Source: Streptomyces lincolnensis
Lineage (GTDB): Bacteria > Actinomycetota > Actinomycetes > Streptomycetales > Streptomycetaceae
Direction of reading: 5' to 3'
Assembly (NCBI RefSeq): GCF_001685355.1
Contig: NZ_CP016438.1
Span: 496,001-560,000, forward strand
Length of the DNA stretch: 64,000 nucleotides
The notes under the pieces were generated by a model. It ran no database searches. It had not been told where the DNA came from and saw nothing but the letters and a program-made list of their open reading frames with translations. Below are positions 53,473 through 60,549 of this stretch, one piece after another (position 1 is the first letter of the stretch; each line of letters starts with the position of its first letter). The translations under genes and the position numbers were made by a program.

Positions 53473-54219
53473 ATGCGGGCAGACGTTCAGCACGTGGCCG
53501 ACGGCACCTATCTGGTGCACGGCAGCAACACCAACTGGGTGATCCTCACCGAAGGGGACGCCCTGACGCTGATCGACACCGGCTACCCCGGGGACCGCGC
53601 CCAACTGCTCTCCTCCCTGGCGGAGGTGGGCGGTTCACCCGAGGCCGTCGAGGCCGTACTCATCACCCACGCCCACAACGACCACCTGGGCTCCGCCGAG
53701 TACCTGCGCGCCGGCTACGGCATGCCCGTCCACCTGCACGAGGCCGAAGTCCCGCACGCCCGGCGGGACTTCCTGAACCAGGTGAGTGTCGCAACGGTGC
53801 TGAAGAACGGCTGGCGGCCCGGCGTCCTGCCGTGGGCCGTGCACGCGATCCGCTCGGGCGGCACCGCCCATGTGCCGGTCGCCTCGCCGCAGCCGTTCCC
53901 GACGGCGGGCCCGCTGGACCTGCCCGGCAGACCCGTGCCGGTGCACACCCCCGGCCACACCGACGGGCACAGCGCCTTCCACCTCCCCGAGCGCGGGGTG
54001 GTGGTCTCGGGCGACGCCCTGGTCAGCGGCCACCCCACCTCCCGGGCCGCGGGACCGCAGCTGCTGCCGGACATGTTCCACCACGAGCGGTCCCGCGCCG
54101 TGGCCTCCCTGGCCGCGTTCGAAAAGCTGGACGGCGATCTGCTGGCGCCCGGGCACGGGCCCGTCCATCGCGGTCCGGTCCGTGAAGCGGCACTTCAGGC
54201 CCGGGAGAAAGCGCTTTAA
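53473..54219 (+). CDS. MBL-fold metallohydrolase
   Basis: A 248-residue metallo-beta-lactamase-fold hydrolase. The metal site is THAHNDH (His66, His68, Asp70, His71), with further ligands in HTPGHTDGH near 158-166 and VVSGDALVSG near 176-185. The family covers glyoxalase II, lactonases and other hydrolases; the substrate is unknown. The ATG at 53473 has GGGGCGA-type sequence nearby but no strong ribosome site. It is separated from the next gene by 84 bases. Confidence 0.88.
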   Translation: MRADVQHVADGTYLVHGSNTNWVILTEGDALTLIDTGYPGDRAQLLSSLAEVGGSPEAVEAVLITHAHNDHLGSAEYLRAGYGMPVHLHEAEVPHARRDFLNQVSVATVLKNGWRPGVLPWAVHAIRSGGTAHVPVASPQPFPTAGPLDLPGRPVPVHTPGHTDGHSAFHLPERGVVVSGDALVSGHPTSRAAGPQLLPDMFHHERSRAVASLAAFEKLDGDLLAPGHGPVHRGPVREAALQAREKAL

Positions 54220-54303
54220 GGTGAGGTGACGATCACCAGCGGGGCGCCGCGTCCGACGGAGCACGGGCCGCCCACCGCCTCGTAAGACAAGGACACGCGA
54301 CCC

Positions 54304-55542
54304 ATGGCCCTGCAGATCAGCGCGACCAACCCGGAGCATCCCGTGCTCCTGCTCGAACTGCCGTGGCACCTCCCCCTGGAGGAGTGGCCCGAGGAGTACC
54401 TGGTGCCGCTGCCGCGCGGTATCTCCCGCCACGTCGTGCGCTACGCCCGGGCCGGCGACGAGGTGATCGCCGTCAAGGAGCTCGCCGAGCGTCCGGCGCT
54501 GCGCGAGTACGAGCTGCTGCGCGACCTGGACCGCCTCGGCATCCCGGCCGTCGATCCCCTCGCCGTGGTCACCGGGCGCGCCGACGCCGAGGACGGCCCT
54601 CTGGAGTCGGTGCTGGTCACCCGGCACCTGGGCGGGTCGATGCCGTACCGGTCGATGTTCGAGACGACGATGCGGCCCGCCACCATGCACCGCCTGATGG
54701 ACGCGCTGGCGGTGCTGCTGGTGCGACTGCACCTCGCCGGGTTCGCCTGGGGCGACTGCTCCCTGTCCAACACCCTGTTCCGGCGGGACGCGGGCGCCTA
54801 CGCCGCCTACCTGGTGGACGCGGAGACCGGTGATCTGCACGCGCAGCTCAGCTCGGGGCAGCGCGACTACGACCTGGACCTGGCCCGGGTGAACATCAGC
54901 GGCGAACTGCTCGACCTGGAGGCGTCCGGGGCGCTGCACCCCTCCGTGGACCCGATCGAGTTCGGCATGGAGATCTGCGCGCGCTACGGCCGCCTGTGGG
55001 AGGAGCTGACCCGCACGTCCGTCTACCCGGCGGGCAAGTACCACTACATCGAACGCCGGATCCGCCGTCTGAACGACCTCGGCTTCGACGTGGCCGAGAT
55101 GCAGATCGAGCACGCCCCGAACGGCGACACGGTCACCTTCGTGCCGAAGGTCGTGGACGCCGGCCACCACCAGCGCCAGCTGCTGCGGCTGACCGGACTG
55201 GACACCGAGGAGAACCAGGCCCGGCGGCTGCTCAACGACCTGGAGAGCTGGATGGCCACCCAGGACGACTACGCCCCGGGCGACCCCCTCGGCGCCCGTC
55301 CGGAGGTGCTCGCCCACCGCTGGGTCCGCGACGTCTTCCGGCCCACCGTGCGGGCGGTGCCCCTTCAGATGCGCGGCTCGATGGACCCGGCCGAGATCTA
55401 CCACGAGTTGCTGGAGCACCGCTGGTACCTGTCCGAGCGGGCACAGCACGACATCGGGCTGGACACGGCGGTGCAGGACTACATCACCAACATCCTTCCC
55501 CAGGCGCGCGAGACGCTCCAGCCCTCCCCCTCCGCGGACTGA
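54304..55542 (+). CDS. DUF4032 domain protein (kinase-like fold)
   Basis: A 412-residue protein whose N-terminal half looks like a protein-kinase/lipopolysaccharide-kinase fold (ARAGDEVIAVKELAERPALR gives the Lys, FAWGDCSLSNTLF the catalytic loop, YLVDAETGDL the DxD-like metal site) and whose C-terminal half is DUF4032 (from about 245). It may be an active small-molecule or protein kinase. The ATG at 54304 has AAGGACACG about ten bases upstream. It is convergent with the UspA gene. Confidence 0.8.
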   Translation: MALQISATNPEHPVLLLELPWHLPLEEWPEEYLVPLPRGISRHVVRYARAGDEVIAVKELAERPALREYELLRDLDRLGIPAVDPLAVVTGRADAEDGPLESVLVTRHLGGSMPYRSMFETTMRPATMHRLMDALAVLLVRLHLAGFAWGDCSLSNTLFRRDAGAYAAYLVDAETGDLHAQLSSGQRDYDLDLARVNISGELLDLEASGALHPSVDPIEFGMEICARYGRLWEELTRTSVYPAGKYHYIERRIRRLNDLGFDVAEMQIEHAPNGDTVTFVPKVVDAGHHQRQLLRLTGLDTEENQARRLLNDLESWMATQDDYAPGDPLGARPEVLAHRWVRDVFRPTVRAVPLQMRGSMDPAEIYHELLEHRWYLSERAQHDIGLDTAVQDYITNILPQARETLQPSPSAD

Positions 55543-55543
55543 C

Positions 55544-56416
55544 TCAGGCGTGCGGCACCACGGCCACCGGGCAGCCCGCGTGGTGCAGGACGCCGTGGGC
55601 GACCGAGCCGATGCGGGCGCCCACGGCGGTGCGGTGGGCGCGCCGCCCGACCACCATCAACTGGGCCTGACCGGCCACGGACAGCAGCACCTGCCCGGCG
55701 CTGCCCATCTCCACGTGCTCGACGACCGGCACGTCGGGGAAGCGGTCGCGCCACGGCTGGAGTGCCGCCGCCAGGGCCTTCTGCTCGTACGGCTCCAGAC
55801 CGCCGGCCTCGTCGAGCAGCTTCAGCGAGGCCGGGCTGTAGGCGAACAGCGGCGGAAGTGTCCAGGCCCGCACCGCGCGCACACCGGCACCGCGCGCCGC
55901 GGCCGTCTCGAACGCGAACCGCAGCGCCCCGGCGCTGTCCTCCGGGTCGCCCTGCTGGCCCACGACGATCTCGCGGCCGGCCGCCTCGGCGGCGGGCTCG
56001 TCACCGGCGCGCACCAGCACGACGGGCCGCTTCGACTCGACGATGACCTGCTGGCCGACCGAACCGACCAGGAACCCGACGACCCGGCCGTGGCCGCGCG
56101 AGCCGAGGACCAGCATCTCCGCCTCGGCCGCCGCGGCGACCAGCGCGTCCACGCTGCCGCCCTCCACCACGTCGGTGGACACCTCCAGCTCCGGATGCCG
56201 CTCGGTGACGGTCCGGGCGGCCTCACCCACCGCCTCGCGGGCCCAGCCGACCTGGACGTCCGGGTCCGCGGCCTCGACCGCCTCGTGAGACTGGAACCGC
56301 CAGGCATGCACCACCCGCAGCGCCAGCCTGCGACGGACCGCCTCCCGGGCCGCCCAGGCCAGCGCGGCCAGGCTCTCCTCGGTTCCGTCGATCCCTGCCG
56401 TGATCGGGCGCGTCAT
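55544..56416 (-). CDS. Universal stress protein with two UspA domains
   Basis: A 290-residue protein of two tandem UspA domains (about 1-145 and 150-290). ATP-binding motifs are LGSRGHGRVVGFLVGSV (about 111-127) and VGRRAHRTAVGARIGSV (about 255-271), both with the GxxGx(9)GS pattern slightly relaxed. Tandem Usp proteins in Streptomyces and Mycobacterium are induced by oxygen limitation and stationary phase. GGAGG lies about eight bases before the ATG at 56416. It is divergent from the VOC-like gene. Confidence 0.92.
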   Translation of the reverse strand: MTRPITAGIDGTEESLAALAWAAREAVRRRLALRVVHAWRFQSHEAVEAADPDVQVGWAREAVGEAARTVTERHPELEVSTDVVEGGSVDALVAAAAEAEMLVLGSRGHGRVVGFLVGSVGQQVIVESKRPVVLVRAGDEPAAEAAGREIVVGQQGDPEDSAGALRFAFETAAARGAGVRAVRAWTLPPLFAYSPASLKLLDEAGGLEPYEQKALAAALQPWRDRFPDVPVVEHVEMGSAGQVLLSVAGQAQLMVVGRRAHRTAVGARIGSVAHGVLHHAGCPVAVVPHA

Positions 56417-56482
56417 GCGATGGCCTCCCTGCGTCGCGAAACTCATTCGTCCCTCCGGACCAGTCTTCCCTACCCTGTCCCC

Positions 56483-56836
56483 ATGAATTTGGAGTGGGAG
56501 CAGGTCATGGTGGACTCGGCCGATCCGACGGCCCTGGGCCGCTGGTGGGCCGAGGCGCTCGGCTGGGTCGTCGTCGACGACTCCGCCGAGACGTTCGAGA
56601 TCCGGCCCGAGAAGGACCGGCTGCCCGGACTGCTGTTCGTGCGCGTACCGGAGACGAAGACCATCAAGAACCGTCTCCATCTCGACTTCCGCCCCGAGGA
56701 CCAGGAGGCCGAGGTCACCCGCCTCCTCGCGCTCGGCGCCCGCCGCGCGGACCTCGGGCAGGGCGAGCAGTCCTGGGTGACGCTGTGGGACCCGGAGGGC
56801 AACGAGTTCTGCGTGCTCGGCCCGCGCCGCTCCTGA
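56483..56836 (+). CDS. VOC-family (glyoxalase-like) protein
   Basis: A 117-residue single VOC module, with the start LEWEQVMVDSADPTALGRWW and the end VTLWDPEGNEFCVLG, typical of the glyoxalase-like domain group (Glyoxalase_6). No metal-ligand set can be confirmed by eye. The substrate is unknown. The ATG is only 66 bases from the divergent UspA start, so the two probably share their control region. Confidence 0.85.
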   Translation: MNLEWEQVMVDSADPTALGRWWAEALGWVVVDDSAETFEIRPEKDRLPGLLFVRVPETKTIKNRLHLDFRPEDQEAEVTRLLALGARRADLGQGEQSWVTLWDPEGNEFCVLGPRRS

Positions 56837-56959
56837 CGCCGGGCGCCCCGCCCTCATACCTGCGCGCGGCGGGTCGATCGAACATACGATGGGCGGGACC
56901 GGGCCGGTGACGACGGGGACACCGTGCCCCCGCATCGAACCACTCGGGGTGGGAGACGT

Positions 56960-58636
56960 ATGGCACAGGCCGCGGACGCAGCGCGGACCGTCATCCTGAC
57001 CGTGGACGACGATCCGGGAGTCTCTCGTGCCGTCGCCCGCGATCTGCGGCGGCGCTACGGCGAGTCGTACCGGATCGTGCGTGCGGAGTCCGGCGAGTCC
57101 GCACTGGAGGCGCTGCGGGAGCTGAAGCTGCGCGGTGACCTGGTGGCCGTGATCCTGGCCGACTACCGGATGCCGCAGATGAACGGCATCGAGTTCCTGG
57201 AACAGGCCCTGGACGTGTACCCGGGGGCGCGGCGGGTGCTGCTGACCGCGTACGCGGACACCAGCGCGGCGATCGACGCGATCAACGTCGTCGACCTCGA
57301 CCACTATCTCCTCAAGCCGTGGGACCCGCCCGAGGAGAAGCTGTACCCGGTCCTGGACGACCTCCTTCAGGCCTGGCGGTGCAGCGACTACCGGCCGGTG
57401 CCCGCCACCAAGGTGGTCGGACACCGCTGGTCGGCGCGTTCGTCGGACGTCCGGGAGTTCCTGGCCCGCAACCAGGTGCCCTACCGCTGGTACTCGGCCG
57501 ACGAGCCCGAGGGGCGGCGGCTGCTGGCGGCGGCCGGGCAGGACGGGCAGCGACTGCCCCTGGTGATCACCCCGGACGGCGCGCCGCTGGTCGAACCGGA
57601 GGCGCCCGAACTGGCCGCGCAGGTGGGCCTGGCGACGACACCCGCGGCGGACTTCTACGACCTCGTCGTCATCGGCGGCGGCCCGGCCGGGCTCGGCTCG
57701 GCCGTCTACGGGGCCTCCGAGGGGCTGCGGACCGTGCTCGTGGAGCGGTCGGCGACCGGCGGACAGGCCGGGCAGAGCTCCCGCATCGAGAACTACCTCG
57801 GCTTCCCCGACGGTGTGTCGGGCGCCCAGCTCACCGACCGCGCCCGGCGGCAGGCCACCCGGTTCGGCGCCGAGATCCTCACCGCCCGCGAGGTGGCGGG
57901 GCTGGAGATCAACGGATCGGCGCGGGTCGTACGGTTCTCCGACGGCTCGGCGATCGCCGCGCACAGCGTGATCCTGGCGACCGGCGTGTCGTACCGGCAG
58001 CTCGACGCGCCGGGCACCTCGGATTTGACCGGCTGCGGGGTGTTCTACGGCTCGGCGCTGACCGAGGCGGCCTCCTGCCAGGGGCACGACGTGTACATCG
58101 TCGGCGGCGCCAACTCCGCCGGTCAGGCGGCGATGTACCTGGCCCGGGGCGCCAAGTCGGTGACGCTGCTGGTGCGCGGGGAGTCGCTGACGTCCTCGAT
58201 GTCGTACTACCTGATCCAGCAGATCGAGGAGTCGCCCAACATCTCGGTGCGCTGCGGCACCGTGGTGGAGGCGGCGCACGGCTCCGAGCACCTGGAGCAG
58301 CTGACGCTGCGCGACGTGGCGAGCGGGCGGACCGAACTCGTCGACGCGCAGTGGATGTTCGTGTTCATCGGCGCGGCCCCGCGCACCGACTGGCTGGACG
58401 GCACGGTACTGCGGGACGAGCACGGTTTCATCCTGGCCGGACCCGACCTGACCCCGGACGGGCGACCGCCCGCGGACTGGGAGCTGGACCGGCCGCCGTA
58501 CCACCTGGAGACCAACATTCCCGGCGTGTTCGTCGCGGGTGACGCCCGCGCCGAGTCGGCGAAGCGGGTCGCGTCCGCCGTCGGAGAGGGAGCCATGGCC
58601 GTGATGCTCGTCCACCGTTATCTGGAGCAGTCGTGA
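56960..58636 (+). CDS. Response-regulator receiver fused to a thioredoxin-reductase-like flavoprotein
   Basis: A 558-residue fusion. The receiver domain (about 10-130) has acidic residues VDDDPG near 18, phosphoacceptor Asp68 (LADYRMP) and Lys119 (YLLKPWD). A linker with thioredoxin-like features (about 140-225) leads to an FAD/NAD(P)H oxidoreductase with GGGPAGLG at 239-246 and GGANSAGQA at 382-390. The expected CxxC redox pair of thioredoxin reductase is absent: the position reads VFYGSALTEA after Cys359. So it is probably not a disulphide reductase. The histidine-kinase gene follows with a four-base overlap (GTGA) and is the likely phosphodonor. The output reaction is unknown. Confidence 0.92.
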   Translation: MAQAADAARTVILTVDDDPGVSRAVARDLRRRYGESYRIVRAESGESALEALRELKLRGDLVAVILADYRMPQMNGIEFLEQALDVYPGARRVLLTAYADTSAAIDAINVVDLDHYLLKPWDPPEEKLYPVLDDLLQAWRCSDYRPVPATKVVGHRWSARSSDVREFLARNQVPYRWYSADEPEGRRLLAAAGQDGQRLPLVITPDGAPLVEPEAPELAAQVGLATTPAADFYDLVVIGGGPAGLGSAVYGASEGLRTVLVERSATGGQAGQSSRIENYLGFPDGVSGAQLTDRARRQATRFGAEILTAREVAGLEINGSARVVRFSDGSAIAAHSVILATGVSYRQLDAPGTSDLTGCGVFYGSALTEAASCQGHDVYIVGGANSAGQAAMYLARGAKSVTLLVRGESLTSSMSYYLIQQIEESPNISVRCGTVVEAAHGSEHLEQLTLRDVASGRTELVDAQWMFVFIGAAPRTDWLDGTVLRDEHGFILAGPDLTPDGRPPADWELDRPPYHLETNIPGVFVAGDARAESAKRVASAVGEGAMAVMLVHRYLEQS

Positions 58637-60093
58637 GCGGGCAGCTCATGCCGTGCAGCCCGCGGGAGATCGGGGCGCTGTTCCTGTTCGAGAAGCTGTC
58701 CGCCGAGCAGTTGGGGCAGCTGTGCGCGGCCGGGCGGGTGGAGCGCTTCGAGCCCGGCCCGGTGTACACCGAGGGCGATCCCGCCACCTGCTTCTACGTG
58801 ATGATCGAGGGCACGGTCGTGCTGTCCCGCCGGGTTGGCGGCGACGATGTGGAGGTCAGCCGGACCTCGCAGAGCGGGGTGTACGCCGGCTCCATGCAGG
58901 CGTATCTGGGCGACCGGGTGCGGCAGGTCTACAACAACTCCATGCGGGTCACGGAGCCCTCGCGGTTCTTCGTGCTGCCCGCCGAGACGTTCTCGGCGTT
59001 CATGCAGGAGTGGTTCCCGATGGCGGTCCATCTGCTGGAGGGGCTGTTCTTCGGTTCGAAGAACACCCAGCGGGCCATCGGACAGCGTGAACGGCTGCTG
59101 GCGCTCGGCTCGTTGTCCGCCGGTCTCACGCACGAGCTCAACAACCCCGCCGCGGCGGCCGTCCGGGCCACCGCGACCCTGCGGGAGCGGGTGGGCAAGA
59201 TGCGGCACAAGCTCGCCATCATCGCCCAGGGTTCCTACTCCCCCGAGGTCATGGCGAACCTGATCGACATCCAGGAACGCACCGCCGAACGCGTCGCCAA
59301 GGCGCCTGCACTGAGCCCGCTGGAGGCCTCCGATCGGGAGGACGTCCTCACCGACTGGCTCGACGACCACGACATCCCCGACGGCTGGCGGATCGCGCCG
59401 ACCTTCGTGCAGGCCGGTCTCGACGCCGACTGGCTCGACCAGGTGGCGGCCGCCGTGGACGAGCGGATCCTGCCCAGCGCGATCGGCTGGCTCAACTACA
59501 CCGTCGAGACCGAGCTGTTGATGGACGAGATCAACGACTCCACCAACCGCATCTCGCACCTCGTCGACGCCGCCAAGCAGTACTCGCAGCTCGACCGGGC
59601 GCCGTATCAGGTCGTCGACGTGCACGAACTCCTCGACAGCACCCTGCTGATGCTGTCGGGCAAGATCGGCCAGAAGATCAAGGTCGTCAAGGAGTACGAC
59701 CGTACGGTGCCGAAGGTGCCGGCGTACCCGGCGGAGCTCAACCAGGTGTGGACCAACCTGATCGACAACGCCGTCCACGCCATGAACAGCACGGGCGGGG
59801 AGGGCTCGCTGACCGTGCGGACGGCGCTCGACCACGACCGGCTGCTGGTGGAGTTCCGCGACACGGGGCCCGGGGTGCCGCGGGAGATCCGCAACCGGAT
59901 CTTCGACCCGTTCTTCACCACCAAGCCGGTGGGCGAGGGCACCGGGCTCGGGCTCGACATCTCCTGGCGGATCGTCGTCACCAAGCACCACGGGAGTCTT
60001 CAGGTGGAGTCCGAGCCGGGCGACACCCGCTTCCAGGTGCTCCTTCCGCTGACCGCGTCGGAGCCCGAGGAAACACCGGAGGAGTCGGTATGA
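58633..60093 (+). CDS. Histidine kinase with N-terminal cyclic-nucleotide-binding domain
   Basis: A 486-residue soluble kinase. A Crp-like beta-roll covers about 15-125, but the phosphate-binding cassette is degraded (GVYAGSMQAYLGDRV), so classic cAMP binding is doubtful. His167 in the H-box AGLTHELNNP is the phosphorylation site, with a long helical region to about 330, N-box NQVWTNLIDNAVHAM (Asn379), G1 DTGPGV (410) and G2 GTGLGL (436-441). No membrane segment. The GTG overlaps the stop of the receiver-flavoprotein, and its own stop overlaps the start of the zinc-finger gene. It should phosphorylate the fused receiver domain. Confidence 0.92.
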   Translation: MSGQLMPCSPREIGALFLFEKLSAEQLGQLCAAGRVERFEPGPVYTEGDPATCFYVMIEGTVVLSRRVGGDDVEVSRTSQSGVYAGSMQAYLGDRVRQVYNNSMRVTEPSRFFVLPAETFSAFMQEWFPMAVHLLEGLFFGSKNTQRAIGQRERLLALGSLSAGLTHELNNPAAAAVRATATLRERVGKMRHKLAIIAQGSYSPEVMANLIDIQERTAERVAKAPALSPLEASDREDVLTDWLDDHDIPDGWRIAPTFVQAGLDADWLDQVAAAVDERILPSAIGWLNYTVETELLMDEINDSTNRISHLVDAAKQYSQLDRAPYQVVDVHELLDSTLLMLSGKIGQKIKVVKEYDRTVPKVPAYPAELNQVWTNLIDNAVHAMNSTGGEGSLTVRTALDHDRLLVEFRDTGPGVPREIRNRIFDPFFTTKPVGEGTGLGLDISWRIVVTKHHGSLQVESEPGDTRFQVLLPLTASEPEETPEESV

Positions 60094-60452
60094 GCGGCGA
60101 GAGTGGTATCGACGGCATCGACCCCGGCGTGGCGCCGAGCGGCGCCGGGTGCTTGGAGTGCGACGCGGGCGGCGGATGGTGGTTCCATCTGCGGCGGTGC
60201 GCGCAGTGCGGGCACGTGGGGTGTTGCGACTCCTCGCCGGCGAAGCACGCGACGGGGCATTTCCGGGAGACCGGGCATCCCTTGGTACAGAGCTTCGAGC
60301 CCGGTGAGGGGTGGTACTGGAACTTCGCGACGAACGAGATGTACGAGTCGGGGCCGGAGTTGGCGCCGCCGGCCAGTCATCCGGCGGATCAGCCCGCGCC
60401 GGGGCCTGCGGGGCGGGTGCCGTCCGACTGGGCTCGCGTGCTGCGCGGGTGA
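60090..60452 (+). CDS. UBP-type zinc finger protein
   Basis: A 120-residue protein with one ZnF-UBP domain (about 18-82). Probable ligands are Cys21, Cys24, Cys37, Cys40, Cys45, His53, His57 and His63. In eukaryotes this domain binds the free C-terminal Gly-Gly of ubiquitin; in bacteria its partner is not known to me. The C-terminal 35 residues are Pro/Ala-rich and disordered. The ATG overlaps the kinase stop (ATGA), so all three genes are made together and are presumably one pathway. Confidence 0.9.
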   Translation: MSGESGIDGIDPGVAPSGAGCLECDAGGGWWFHLRRCAQCGHVGCCDSSPAKHATGHFRETGHPLVQSFEPGEGWYWNFATNEMYESGPELAPPASHPADQPAPGPAGRVPSDWARVLRG

Positions 60453-60549
60453 GCGCTGTGTAGGGGGCTTCTGTCCCGCGCCCCTTGCCTGCGCTCCCGA
60501 CGGCCTCGGTCCCGGACGCGCTGTCAGTCTCACGTGCCAGGATGGATCC

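Noticed and set aside
56470..56475. Minus-strand GGGTAG before the UspA gene as a SigB -10 element
   Set aside because: Last base does not fit and no -35 partner is found at the right distance.
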